A stretch of DNA of 64,000 nucleotides. Source: DATJPR01 sp035506295 (lineage in GTDB: Bacteria; Bacteroidota; Ignavibacteria; UBA10030; UBA6906). This document shows, in pieces, positions 44,854 to 53,846 of this stretch. A model generated the notes under the pieces. The model searched no databases. It was not told the DNA's origin and saw nothing but the letters and a program-made list of their open reading frames with translations. Each line of letters starts with the position of its first letter. Position 1 is the stretch's first letter. The translations under genes and the position numbers were made by a program. The stretch is taken from positions 1 through 64,000 of the forward strand of contig DATJPR010000120.1 of assembly GCA_035506295.1 (NCBI GenBank), written 5' to 3'.

Positions 44854-45621
44854 ATGAACGAAGAAACTCTCCGCGCCCTGCTGCAAAAATACACAAGGGG
44901 GGAGATAACGCTCGATCAGGTGGTCGGCATCCTGAAGAACGGGTTCTCCGAAGAGCTCGGGTTCGCCAAGGTCGACCACCATCGCGAGCTACGACAAGGA
45001 TTTCCCGAGGTCATTTTCTCCGAAGGCAAGAGCCCTGCCCAGGTCGCGGAAATCGCCAGGCACATTGTGAAGCACGGCAGCATTCTCCTCGCAACGCGCG
45101 CCACGAAGGCACACTTCCTGGCGGTGAGAAGAGCCGTCCCGAAGGCGCACTTCCACCCCGATTCACGGGTCATCACGGCACAGGAAAACCTCGTCCAGAA
45201 ACAGGGCGAGGGTCTGGTGCTCGTCGTTTGCGCAGGAACCTCCGACATTGGTGTTGCCGAAGAGGCGTGCGTGACCGCCGAGATGTTCGGGAATAGCGTG
45301 GAACGGCTGTACGACGTCGGCGTTGCCGGGATCCACCGTCTCCTCAGCAATACCGATATGCTGGCAAAGGCAGCGGTCATCATTGTGGTGGCCGGGATGG
45401 AAGGGGCTCTCGCAAGCGTCGTGGCAGGATTGGTCTCCGTTCCCGTCGTCGCGGTTCCCACCTCGATCGGTTATGGCGCGAGCTTCGGAGGTATTGCTGC
45501 ACTCCTCGCCATGTTGAATTCCTGCGTCGCGGGAGTGACGGTCGTCAATATCGACAACGGATTCGGCGCGGCAGTCGCCGCGAGCAAGATCAACCGCATG
45601 CATCGGAAGGCATCCGCATGA
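44854..45621 (+). CDS. larB: Nickel-pincer nucleotide biosynthesis protein LarB
   Basis: 255 residues. LarB carboxylates and hydrolyses nicotinate adenine dinucleotide at the start of nickel-pincer cofactor (NPN) synthesis for lactate racemase and relatives. The C-terminal half has the PurE-like fold: LVVCAGTSDIGVAEEACVTAEMFG, VAGMEGALASVVAGLVSVPVVAVPTSIGYGASFGGIAALLAMLNSC with Cys224 at the site of the L. plantarum active-site Cys, and VVNIDNGFGAAVAASKI. Its stop overlaps the ldh start by 4 nt. larC, larE and larA are not in the window. Confidence 0.93.
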   Translation: MNEETLRALLQKYTRGEITLDQVVGILKNGFSEELGFAKVDHHRELRQGFPEVIFSEGKSPAQVAEIARHIVKHGSILLATRATKAHFLAVRRAVPKAHFHPDSRVITAQENLVQKQGEGLVLVVCAGTSDIGVAEEACVTAEMFGNSVERLYDVGVAGIHRLLSNTDMLAKAAVIIVVAGMEGALASVVAGLVSVPVVAVPTSIGYGASFGGIAALLAMLNSCVAGVTVVNIDNGFGAAVAASKINRMHRKASA

Positions 45622-46574
45622 CCGCCGGTTCGCGAAAAGTAGGAGTCATCGGGACGGGACTCGTGGGATCTTCCTTTGCATACGCGTTGATGATCCGTGG
45701 CCTCGCCTCGGAGCTCGTGCTTGTGGACGCGAACCGCGAGAAGGCGGAAGGCGAGATGATGGATTTCAGCCACGGCCTTTCGTTTACGCGCCCGATGAAA
45801 ATCAGCGCCGGATCGTACGAGGACCTCGCCGGCTGTCAGGTCGTGGTGTTGACGGCGGGTGCCGGGCAGCGCCCGGGAGAAACGCGTCTCGACCTCCTCT
45901 CCCGGAATGCGGCGATCTTCCGTTCCATCGTTCCAGAAATCGTGAAATACAACCCGGGCGGGATTCTCCTGATTGCCACCAATCCGGTGGACATTCTCAC
46001 CTTCATCGCGCTTCAGGTATCGGGCCTGGGCTCTCATCGTGTCATCGGCTCGGGAACGATCCTTGACACGTCGCGCTTCCGGTTCCTTCTCGGTCAGTAC
46101 TACGAAGTGGATGCGCGGAGCGTCCATGCCTACATCATCGGCGAGCATGGGGACAGCGAGATCCCTCTCTGGAGCACGGCGAATATCGGAGGTGTGCGGC
46201 TCCAGGAATTCGCTCCGCTCAAGAATAAGGCGTACAACCAGGCGGAGATGGACAGCCTCTTTCTCGAGGTCCGAGATGCGGCATATGAGATCATCCGTCG
46301 AAAATCGGCGACCTACTATGCCATCGGACTCGGGCTCGTCTCCATCGTGGAGGCAATCCTCGGCGATCAACGGCGCGTGTTGTCCGTCTCCACCCTGATG
46401 ACCGGTCAATACGGAGTCCATGACATCTGCCTGAGCCTCCCCTGCGTCGTCGGCGCGAACGGCGTCGAAGATGTGCTGACGCTAAATCTCAGTCCGGACG
46501 AAGAGGAGGGTTTTCGTAAATCGGCTGCGAAGCTCAAGGAAACCCTGGTGTCTCTCCCGAAGGAAAATGTTTGA
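45618..46574 (+). CDS. ldh: L-lactate dehydrogenase
   Basis: 318 residues, NAD-dependent interconversion of pyruvate and L-lactate. Motifs: VGVIGTGLVGSSFAYAL nucleotide site, GAGQRPGETRLDLL with Gln84 (lactate rather than malate specificity) and Arg85, NPVDILT, DTSRFR (Arg153) and the catalytic His177 in IIGEHGDSEIP. The malate-type Arg is absent at the Gln84 position, which supports LDH. The start lies inside the larB stop (ATGA). Confidence 0.93.
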   Translation: MTAGSRKVGVIGTGLVGSSFAYALMIRGLASELVLVDANREKAEGEMMDFSHGLSFTRPMKISAGSYEDLAGCQVVVLTAGAGQRPGETRLDLLSRNAAIFRSIVPEIVKYNPGGILLIATNPVDILTFIALQVSGLGSHRVIGSGTILDTSRFRFLLGQYYEVDARSVHAYIIGEHGDSEIPLWSTANIGGVRLQEFAPLKNKAYNQAEMDSLFLEVRDAAYEIIRRKSATYYAIGLGLVSIVEAILGDQRRVLSVSTLMTGQYGVHDICLSLPCVVGANGVEDVLTLNLSPDEEEGFRKSAAKLKETLVSLPKENV

Positions 46575-46643
46575 ATTCATGGATTTTTTGCATATCTTTT
46601 TTGGCTAACCAGAACTGTCCCCGGCAATATCTCGAGCCGTAGC

Positions 46644-49145
46644 ATGAAAGCTGTGATCATGGCGGGGGGATTTGGCACTCGGCTGCGTCCGCTGACGGCC
46701 AACATTCCTAAGCCGATGGTCCCGTTGATGAACAAGCCGATGATGCACCACATCGTCGACCTCCTCAAGAAACACGGGATCACGGACCTTATCTCCTCCC
46801 TCTTCTACTTCCCTGACGCAATTACTTCCTACTTCGGCGACGGATCAAAATTCGGCGTGAAAATGCAGTACACCCATGCCAACGCGGATTACGGCACCGC
46901 GGGAAGCGTGCGCAACGCGACGAACGGCATGAATGAACGGATCATGGTCATCAGCGGCGACGTCCTCACGGACTTCGACCTGTCTGAAGCGATCCGATTC
47001 CACGAAACGCACAAGGCAAAAGCAACGATCGTCTTGACGCACGCCAAGAACCCTCTGCAGTTCGGCGTCGTCATGACCGACCAGCAATCGAAGATCACGC
47101 GGTTCCTCGAGAAGCCCTCCTGGGGCGAGGTGTTCAGCGACGCCATCAATACCGGGATCTATATTCTGGAGCCCGAGATCATCCAGATGATTCCATACCG
47201 GGAGAGCTACGATTTCGGCAAGGATCTGTTCCCGCTTCTACTGCGTCAGAATCAGGACCTGTACGGCTGTGTGGTTGAAGGGTACTGGCGGGACATCGGG
47301 AATCTGCATGAATACCAGGAAGCGCACCTTGATGTGCTGAACGGGTTCGTCAAGGTGGAATTGGAGGGAACCGAAGAAGCGGGCATCCGTGTGGGCGCGA
47401 ACACGACGATCGACAGGACGAAGGTCCACTGTTCCGGCAATGTTGTTCTCGGCTCCGGCTGCACGGTCGGCGATGGCGCGCGATTGTCGAACGTCGTCAT
47501 CGGCAATAGCTGCTCGATCGGCGTCGGGGCGGTGATCACCAACTCCGTGCTCTGGCACGATATCTCGGTGGGGCATTCCGCCGAAGTGTCGTCGGACGTC
47601 ATCGGGTCCAGGACGTCAATCGGCGACCGGGCCGTGATCCAGGAGAACGTGTTCATCAGCGATGGGTGCTGGGTCGGCAGGGACGCAAAGCTGTCCGCCA
47701 ACATCAAGTTGTGGCCGGAGAAGGTGGTGGAGGAAGGGGCGATCCTGACGCGGAGTCTTGTCTGGGAGGACAAGTGGCTACGCGAGCTCTTCACGGATTC
47801 CCGCATCACCGGCCTCTCGAACATTGAAATGAACCCCGAGTTCGGCGCAAAGCTCGGCGCCGCCTACGGCGCGTTCATCGGCCCCGGCAAGAACGTCGTT
47901 GCCAGTCGCGATTCGGACAATGTCTCGCGCATGATGAACCGCGCGTTGATCTGCGGTCTGCTGTCCGCAGGGGTCAACACGGTCGACCTTCGCGCAACAT
48001 CGATCCCGCTGGTCCGTCAGGAACTGAGCACCGGCAAGGAAGCCGGCGGCCTGCATGTCCGGCGCAGTCCGACGGACAAGACGATGACCGACATCATCTT
48101 CTTCGACGCGAACGGGCGCGATCTTCCCACCGGCAAATCAAAGAACGTGGAGCGGCTCTTTTTCGGCGAGGACTTTGCCAGAGCGCCGCGCGAGCAGGTC
48201 GGCGGGATCCTCTTCCCCGAACGGACCGCGGAAGCGTACAAGGAACGATTTCTCTCCTCGCTGAACGTCGACGCCATCAGCAGCCGGAAGTTCCGGATCG
48301 CGATCGACTATCAGAACGGCATCGCCTCCACGATTTTCCCGGTCATCCTCGGGTCGTTTGATTGCCAGGTGGTCACGCTGAACGCTCACCTCGACCCGCA
48401 CAAGTTGACCCGCGACAGGAACGAGCATGAATACGCCCTGCAGCAATTGACCCATATCGTCACATCGCTGCAATACGACCTCGGGTGCCTCATGGATGTC
48501 GGCGGAGAAAAAGTCACATTTGTGACAGAGAAAGGACGTGCTGTCCCGAACGACCGTCTCCTGTCGTTGGTGACCGACCTCTTCCTGAGGACCAATGCCG
48601 ACGCGCAGCGTATCGCCGTTCCGATCAGTTCATCGGGGGAGGTGGACCTGATTGCCGGCACAAGAAACGTGGAAGTCCTCAAGACCCGCGACAATCATCT
48701 TGCGATGATGGAAGCAGCGGGCATCAAGGGAGTCCGGTTCGTCGGCGGGACCAAAGGCGGCTTTATCTTCCCGGACTTCTTTTTTGCGACGGACGCGATG
48801 TATGCCGTCGCCAAGATTCTTGAAATGGTCGCGCTTGCCGGGAAGAACCTCGGCGAGCTCGACGGCCTTGTCCCCCGGCTTGCCCGCGCCTCGCGCACGG
48901 TCAACTGCTCATGGGAGCACAAGGGGAAAGTCATGCGCCGGATCATGTACGATACCGACGGGAAGAAACGCGAGCTTGTTGATGGCGTGCGGCTCCATCT
49001 CGATCAGGGCGGTTCCGTCCTCCTTGTCCCCGACAAGGAACGGCCGCTCTTTCATATCGACGCGGAAGCGTTCGATGCGGAGAACGCGACGCGGATCGCG
49101 GAACACTATGAACATCGCGTCATTCAATGGCGTGACGAACCATAA
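46644..49145 (+). CDS. Mannose-1-phosphate guanylyltransferase fused to a phosphomannomutase-like domain
   Basis: 833 residues. 1-235: nucleotidyltransferase with MAGGFGTRLRPLTANIPKPMVPLMNKPM and VEGYWRDIGNLHEYQEAH, giving NDP-mannose-type sugars. 245-370: left-handed beta-helix hexapeptide repeats (VGDGARLSNVVIGNSCSIGVGAVITNSVL). 380-833: alpha-phosphohexomutase fold, but the catalytic features are altered. The TASHNP phosphoserine loop is replaced by RRSPTD at 473-478 (only Ser475 kept), DGDADR is DVGGEK at 618-623, and the RPSGTEP-like loop is missing. The mutase part is therefore probably structural or regulatory. Related fusions are known in cyanobacteria and other phyla. Confidence 0.85.
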   Translation: MKAVIMAGGFGTRLRPLTANIPKPMVPLMNKPMMHHIVDLLKKHGITDLISSLFYFPDAITSYFGDGSKFGVKMQYTHANADYGTAGSVRNATNGMNERIMVISGDVLTDFDLSEAIRFHETHKAKATIVLTHAKNPLQFGVVMTDQQSKITRFLEKPSWGEVFSDAINTGIYILEPEIIQMIPYRESYDFGKDLFPLLLRQNQDLYGCVVEGYWRDIGNLHEYQEAHLDVLNGFVKVELEGTEEAGIRVGANTTIDRTKVHCSGNVVLGSGCTVGDGARLSNVVIGNSCSIGVGAVITNSVLWHDISVGHSAEVSSDVIGSRTSIGDRAVIQENVFISDGCWVGRDAKLSANIKLWPEKVVEEGAILTRSLVWEDKWLRELFTDSRITGLSNIEMNPEFGAKLGAAYGAFIGPGKNVVASRDSDNVSRMMNRALICGLLSAGVNTVDLRATSIPLVRQELSTGKEAGGLHVRRSPTDKTMTDIIFFDANGRDLPTGKSKNVERLFFGEDFARAPREQVGGILFPERTAEAYKERFLSSLNVDAISSRKFRIAIDYQNGIASTIFPVILGSFDCQVVTLNAHLDPHKLTRDRNEHEYALQQLTHIVTSLQYDLGCLMDVGGEKVTFVTEKGRAVPNDRLLSLVTDLFLRTNADAQRIAVPISSSGEVDLIAGTRNVEVLKTRDNHLAMMEAAGIKGVRFVGGTKGGFIFPDFFFATDAMYAVAKILEMVALAGKNLGELDGLVPRLARASRTVNCSWEHKGKVMRRIMYDTDGKKRELVDGVRLHLDQGGSVLLVPDKERPLFHIDAEAFDAENATRIAEHYEHRVIQWRDEP

Positions 49146-49160
49146 CCAGGGCGGGTTTCA

Positions 49161-49631
49161 ATGAAGATTAGCGACATACTGACAGCGGACCTTGTGTGGC
49201 CGGGGCTGGAAGGGAAAACAAAAGAGGAGATCATCGACCATATCATCGAGCGGATCGCCGCCTCGCCGAAGGTCCTCGACCGGGAGAAAGTGCGGAAGGC
49301 CATCCTCGATCGGGAAAAGATCATGTCCACCGGCGTGGGAAACGGTTTCGCGATCCCGCACGGCAAGACCGATGCGGTGAGCGACATCGTCGCCGCCTTC
49401 GCCGTGACCGCCGAGCCGATCGATTACCAGTCGCTCGACGAGAAGCCGGTTCGGCTCGTGTTCCTCCTCGTGGGGAAAGACAACCTTGTGGGACCGCACA
49501 TCAAGCTCCTCAGCAGAATATCCCGTCTGATGAGCAAAGAGGAATTCCGCCGGCGCCTCCTCGAACCGCATACCGCCGCGGAGATTATCGAGCTGTTCAA
49601 GCAGGAAGAAGCCACGTATTTCGAAGTGTGA
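49161..49631 (+). CDS. PTS IIA (PtsN/fructose-type) domain protein
   Basis: 156 residues. EIIA of the mannitol/fructose class with the phosphorylated histidine His67 in STGVGNGFAIPHGKTDAVSD, then IDYQSLDEKPVRLVFLLVGKDNLVGPHIKLLSRISRLM. No IIB or IIC gene is nearby, which favours a regulatory PtsN-like role over sugar uptake. It starts 15 nt after the mannose-phosphate fusion gene. Confidence 0.92.
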   Translation: MKISDILTADLVWPGLEGKTKEEIIDHIIERIAASPKVLDREKVRKAILDREKIMSTGVGNGFAIPHGKTDAVSDIVAAFAVTAEPIDYQSLDEKPVRLVFLLVGKDNLVGPHIKLLSRISRLMSKEEFRRRLLEPHTAAEIIELFKQEEATYFEV

Positions 49632-49668
49632 GGGCGCGAAGGCGCAGGGAACGATCAACAGCGTTGAC

Positions 49669-50076
49669 ATGGCTCACTCCAGCGAACCAGAATACCGACT
49701 TTATGTTACCCCGCGGTTTGATGAAGCGACGCAGAAGGACGGCATCGCGCTCCGGCTCGAAACCGCCAAGGTGTTTGCCAGTTTCCAGTACGACCTCTCC
49801 GTCAAAGAGACCGAGGATCCTCCCCGTCTGCACCTCAAAGTGCTCGGACTGAAAACGCCTCCTCTGAGCCTTCCGGCGACGGGTCACGCCCGGTTCTCCC
49901 GCGAGTACGAGAAGCTGAAGGGGGAGGTCGAGGTGACCGTGGAAGGCATCGAAGGGAAGACGGCAACGGTCCTGCTGAAGATCGTGCCGAACCGGATCCA
50001 GGTTGTCCGACATCCCAAGGGCTCGTTTCTCCAAGTCATAACCACTGACCACCCCGACACTGCATCCGAGGGTTGA
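49669..50076 (+). CDS. Hypothetical protein
   Basis: 135 residues without signal peptide or membrane segment. The sequence (EPEYRLYVTPRFDEATQKDGIALRLETAKVFASFQYDLSVKE, then EVEVTVEGIEGKTATVLLKIVPNRIQVVRHPKGSFLQVITT) suggests two beta-rich halves. No family recognised. Its stop shares a base with the lgt start ATG (TGATG), so it is coupled to lgt. Confidence 0.72.
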   Translation: MAHSSEPEYRLYVTPRFDEATQKDGIALRLETAKVFASFQYDLSVKETEDPPRLHLKVLGLKTPPLSLPATGHARFSREYEKLKGEVEVTVEGIEGKTATVLLKIVPNRIQVVRHPKGSFLQVITTDHPDTASEG

Positions 50077-50903
50077 TGATCCCCATACTCTTCAAGATCG
50101 GCCCCTTCAACGTCTATAGTTATGGCCTGATGCTCGGCATCGGGTTCCTGCTTGGAAGCTACGTCCTCGCCTCGCATCTGAAACGCCTTCGTCTCGATCC
50201 CGGCATGGCGAGCACGATTACGGTCATCGCGGTCGTGTCCGGCATCGCCGGTGCAAAGATCCTCTACCTTATTGAGGAGTGGAATCTCTTCGTCCGCGAT
50301 CCTCTCGGCATGGCGTTTTCGCCGGGCGGGCTCACCTGGTATGGCGGGCTTGCCCTCGGCATTGTGTCGGTCTTCGTCTATCTCCGACGGAAACGCGCAC
50401 CGGCATTGAAGGTCTGGGACGGCATCGGCCTCGGCCTGATGATCGGCTACGGCGTCGCGCGCCTCGGATGTCACTTGTCGGGAGACGGCGACTACGGTTT
50501 TCCGACGTCGCTTCCCTGGGGAACGGACTACTCTCACGGGATCTACCCTCCTTCGCGTGCCTTCGCGATATTTCCGGAGATTGCCTCACGCTATCCCGGC
50601 GGCATCGTCCCGGACAATACTCCCTGCCATCCAACACCGGTCTACGAAATGATCCTCGGGATCATCGGCTTCGCTATCCTGGTGCAACTCCGAAAGAAGA
50701 ACTGGCCCGACGGGAAGCTGTTTGCCTGGTATCTGATCCTGTCGTCCCTCTTCCGCTTCTCCGTGGAATTCCTCCGGCTGAACCCACGGCTGGCATTCGG
50801 ACTTTCGGAGGCTCAGTTGATCAGCATTGTCGTCTTCTTCATCGGCATTCTCTTCTCGCTCTATCTGGATCATCGTCGCGAGAGCAGATCACGCCCTGTC
50901 TGA
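50076..50903 (+). CDS. lgt: Prolipoprotein diacylglyceryl transferase Lgt
   Basis: 275-residue inner-membrane enzyme that attaches diacylglycerol to the lipobox cysteine of prolipoproteins. Signatures are FKIGPFNVYSYGLMLGIGFLLGSYVLA, GVARLGCHLSGDGDYGFPTSLPWG (the catalytic region of the family), HPTPVYEMILGIIGFAIL and the C-terminal RFSVEFLRLNPRLAFGLSEAQLISI. The ATG at 50076 is preferred to a TTG at 50073. Relevant to the lipoprotein at 13324. Confidence 0.96.
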   Translation: MIPILFKIGPFNVYSYGLMLGIGFLLGSYVLASHLKRLRLDPGMASTITVIAVVSGIAGAKILYLIEEWNLFVRDPLGMAFSPGGLTWYGGLALGIVSVFVYLRRKRAPALKVWDGIGLGLMIGYGVARLGCHLSGDGDYGFPTSLPWGTDYSHGIYPPSRAFAIFPEIASRYPGGIVPDNTPCHPTPVYEMILGIIGFAILVQLRKKNWPDGKLFAWYLILSSLFRFSVEFLRLNPRLAFGLSEAQLISIVVFFIGILFSLYLDHRRESRSRPV

Positions 50904-50921
50904 GTTCCGGGCCACGAGTCT

Positions 50922-51683
50922 ATGAACAATCTGATCGTCGGTCGGAAGCCTGTGCTGGAAGCGCTCAAAGCGGGAACGCTCATCGAGCGCATCGTTCTCT
51001 TGCAGGGGGTTCGAGGCTCCATCATCGAAGAAATCACGGCCGCGGCGGACCGTCAAAAAATCGCTGTGAACGAAGCGAGCAGACAGGAGTTCCGCGAGCT
51101 CGCGAGCGATGTCACCACCCAGGGGATCGTCGCGGTCGTGGCGCGGCGTCAGGCTGCAACCGTCGAAGAAATTCTCGCCCGCGCATCTTCCGACAGCAGG
51201 CCCGGGTTCCTCCTCGTGCTTGACGAGATCGAAGATCCGCACAACCTCGGCGCGCTGATTCGGACGGCAGAATGTGCGGGAGCCCATGGTGTCATACTTC
51301 CGAAACACCATTCGGCGCCTGTCAATGCGGCGACAATCAAAGCTTCGGCAGGCGCCACGGAACATCTTCCCGTCGCGGAGGTCACGAATCTTTCCACGAT
51401 GCTCGACGACCTCAAAGAAGCACACTACTGGGTGGTGGGGTTGGATATGGAGGGTGAGAAGGAATTTACGCAGGTGGATTACACAACACCCATCGCGCTG
51501 GTGGTCGGCAACGAAGGAAAAGGAATCCGGCGGCTCGTGCGAGAGCACTGCGATTTCATCGCGCGCATCCCATTGTTCGGCAAGGTCCAGTCACTCAATG
51601 CGTCCGTCGCCGGCGCGCTCGTGATGTTTGAAGTCGTGCGCCAGCGCCGCGCCGCGGACAGTCCCAAGCCCGCAGGCGCGTAA
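50922..51683 (+). CDS. rlmB: 23S rRNA (guanosine2251-2'-O)-methyltransferase RlmB
   Basis: 253 residues, SPOUT-class methyltransferase. N-terminal L30e-like domain (NNLIVGRKPVLEALKAGTLIERIVLLQG), then LVLDEIEDPHNLGALIRTAECAGAHGVILP, VVGNEGKGIRRLVREHCDFIARIPLFGKVQSLNASVAGALVMFEVVRQR, which is the trefoil-knot signature. Last gene of the mannose-phosphate/PTS/lgt run. 18 nt after lgt. Confidence 0.94.
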   Translation: MNNLIVGRKPVLEALKAGTLIERIVLLQGVRGSIIEEITAAADRQKIAVNEASRQEFRELASDVTTQGIVAVVARRQAATVEEILARASSDSRPGFLLVLDEIEDPHNLGALIRTAECAGAHGVILPKHHSAPVNAATIKASAGATEHLPVAEVTNLSTMLDDLKEAHYWVVGLDMEGEKEFTQVDYTTPIALVVGNEGKGIRRLVREHCDFIARIPLFGKVQSLNASVAGALVMFEVVRQRRAADSPKPAGA

Positions 51684-51687
51684 TCCA

Positions 51688-51749
51688 TTTCTCCCGTTCT
51701 CCCTCTCTCCCTCTCTCCCGTTCTCCCACTCCCCCACTCTCCCGCTCCC
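51688..51749. repeat. CT-rich simple-sequence tract
   Basis: About 60 bp made nearly entirely of C and T in ctcc/ctct units (for example ctccctctctccctctctcc), with only a few purines. It fills the gap between the convergent rlmB and NtrC-type genes. Likely replication-slippage sequence; no hairpin or T-run terminator is seen here. Confidence 0.85.
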
Positions 51750-53123
51750 CTAACCCGCCGCTCCCTCACCTTCGCCTCGCTCCAGCCCGAACTTCTTCAT
51801 CTTGTTGTAGAGGTGGCTTCGCTGGATGTCCAGCGCTTCCGCCGTCTTGCTGATGTTCCAACCGTGCGCTTCGAGCTGGCGACGAATGAACGCCGCCTCG
51901 GACCGGTCCTTGAAATCCTGGAATGTCCCGCCGGCCGAAACGAGATCGTCCGCAACGGCACGCGACACCGAAGGACCTGCATCGATCGATCCCGCATCGA
52001 TGACGTGCTCACTGGTCATGATCACGAGCCGCTCGACGGTATTGCGCAGCTCACGCACGTTGCCGCTCCAGTCCAGCGACTGCAGCCGGTGCATGGCATC
52101 CTGGGAAAACGACTTGACCGGCATCCCGTTGCGCCGGCAGATTTCGTCGGCGAATGCCGCGGCCAGGATCGGGATATCCTCGCGCCGCTCCCGGAGCGCC
52201 GGGACATGAATGGGAATGACATTCAATCGGTGATAGAGGTCCTCACGGAACACGTGTTGACGAATCGCCTCCGCCAGGTTCTTGTTTGTCGCGGCAATCA
52301 CGCGGACATCGACAGGGATCTGACGCGTGCCTCCCACCCGTTCAACATTGTTTTCCTCCAGCGCACGGAGGACCTTCGCCTGTGCGTTGAGACTCATGTC
52401 GCCTATCTCGTCGAGGAACAACGTGCCGCCGTCCGCAAGCTCGAACTTTCCGACCCGCGTCCCCGTCGCGCCGGTAAACGCGCCTTTCTCGTGACCGAAC
52501 AGCTCGGACTCGATCAGCTCATTGGGAATCGCAGCGCAATTCACCTCAACGAGAGGGCCGGCATTCCGCTTGCTCATGCGGTGAAGAGCCTTCGCCACCA
52601 GCTCTTTGCCCGAGCCGTTTTCCCCGGTGATCAGCACGCGTGATTCCGTCGGGGCGACCTTTTCGATCGTCTTGAGGACGTCGCGGATCTGCTGGCTCTT
52701 GCCAAGGATGGCGTTTGCCCCCTCGACCGATTCCTTCATGCGGCGGACCTCCGACACGAGCGACTTCCGCTCGATGGCGTTCCTGACGACGATGAAAAGT
52801 TTCTCCAGGTCGAGAGGCTTCGGGAGAAAGTCGAACGCCCCCTGCTTCGTGGCCTCGACGGCCGTTTCGATGTCGCCGTGAGCAGAGATCATGACCACGG
52901 GCAGATCGGGGAAAAGGTCCTTGAGCTTTCCCAGCACCGTCAAGCCGTCCATGCCCGGCATTTTGATATCGAGGAGGACGAGATCGAAGGTCTCGTTTGC
53001 CGCGATTTCCAGCGCCCGCTTGCCGTCCTCGGCGACCGCTACGCCATAGTGTTTGTGTTCCAGCGATCGTTTCAGCCAAACGCAGGTTTCTTTTTCGTCA
53101 TCGACGACGAGGATGGACTTCAT
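51750..53123 (-). CDS. NtrC-family sigma-54-dependent response regulator
   Basis: 457 residues. Receiver domain (residues 1-120, phospho-acceptor Asp52 in VLLDIKMPGMDG), AAA+ central domain with Walker A ITGENGSGKELVAKALH, the sigma-54 contact loop GHEKGAFTGATG and ELADGGTLFLDEIGDMSLNAQAKVLRALEE, and a C-terminal Fis-type helix-turn-helix (WNISKTAEALDIQRSHLYNKMKKFGL). No histidine kinase gene is adjacent. Follows a hypothetical gene by 33 nt. Confidence 0.95.
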   Translation of the reverse strand: MKSILVVDDEKETCVWLKRSLEHKHYGVAVAEDGKRALEIAANETFDLVLLDIKMPGMDGLTVLGKLKDLFPDLPVVMISAHGDIETAVEATKQGAFDFLPKPLDLEKLFIVVRNAIERKSLVSEVRRMKESVEGANAILGKSQQIRDVLKTIEKVAPTESRVLITGENGSGKELVAKALHRMSKRNAGPLVEVNCAAIPNELIESELFGHEKGAFTGATGTRVGKFELADGGTLFLDEIGDMSLNAQAKVLRALEENNVERVGGTRQIPVDVRVIAATNKNLAEAIRQHVFREDLYHRLNVIPIHVPALRERREDIPILAAAFADEICRRNGMPVKSFSQDAMHRLQSLDWSGNVRELRNTVERLVIMTSEHVIDAGSIDAGPSVSRAVADDLVSAGGTFQDFKDRSEAAFIRRQLEAHGWNISKTAEALDIQRSHLYNKMKKFGLERGEGEGAAG

Positions 53124-53156
53124 GAGATCACCTTCTCCCGGGATGATTGTGCACGC

Positions 53157-53846
53157 TCAGTGGCCGAGGAATTCGGACGGGAGCGCATCAACCCGCGTCG
53201 CGAGGGTCTCGGCAAACCGCTGCCCCTCACGATTGGCTCGGACATCCCGCGGGTCATTCACTCCTCCGATGATGAACGCCTCCTCCTCCGTTTCGACAAA
53301 TTCTCCGACATCGTCCGCCGACTCCGTCGAACCGAATGCGATGGAGAGGAAGGCGGACCCGAAAAAATGCTGCAGCTTGTCGCGGTCTCCTTCCGGCGGA
53401 GTATCGGGATACAGGACCGATGGCAGCGCTGCGACGCGGCGGTCAAACGCCTCCTCGAATTCCCCGGTCAACGGCAGCCATAACACGATCCTGATGATCG
53501 GAAGGCGGATGCCGACGATGCGGTGGTCGAAGGTCGCGAGCATGCAGATCAAGAGCGCCTCCCCCGTGTTTCCCCACGTCAGCTGCAATCCCCGGCGAAA
53601 GAGAAAATCCACGGCCGCCAGGTCTCCCCGCGCCCGGCGGTAGGAAGTAAACTCCGGGCTCACGATAAGATCGCGGAGCGCGCTTTCATCCTGTACCACC
53701 TTGATCGGGAAAATGAGCGGGACAAAGAACGAGACCGCGACAGGGACGTCGGGGACAGGAGGGAGCGAATCGGTCGTCTGGGCCGCTCCGCGCGTCGAGC
53801 CCATCGCCGCAAGTACAGCGAGAACACAGAGGACAAGGGGCTTCAC
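53157..53846 (-). CDS. Exported protein, DUF2279/YfiM-like tail, unknown function
   Basis: 229 residues from a GTG at 53846 that overlaps the carboxylase stop by 4 nt (GTGA), an overlap that makes this start likely. A signal peptide (PLVLCVLAVLAAMGSTRGAAQ) precedes a proline-rich stretch. A later segment, GDRDKLQHFFGSAFLSIAFGSTESADDVGEFVETEEEAF, resembles the DK..HF motif of small YfiM/DUF2279 lipoproteins. No enzymatic site is visible. Confidence 0.6.
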   Translation of the reverse strand: MKPLVLCVLAVLAAMGSTRGAAQTTDSLPPVPDVPVAVSFFVPLIFPIKVVQDESALRDLIVSPEFTSYRRARGDLAAVDFLFRRGLQLTWGNTGEALLICMLATFDHRIVGIRLPIIRIVLWLPLTGEFEEAFDRRVAALPSVLYPDTPPEGDRDKLQHFFGSAFLSIAFGSTESADDVGEFVETEEEAFIIGGVNDPRDVRANREGQRFAETLATRVDALPSEFLGH

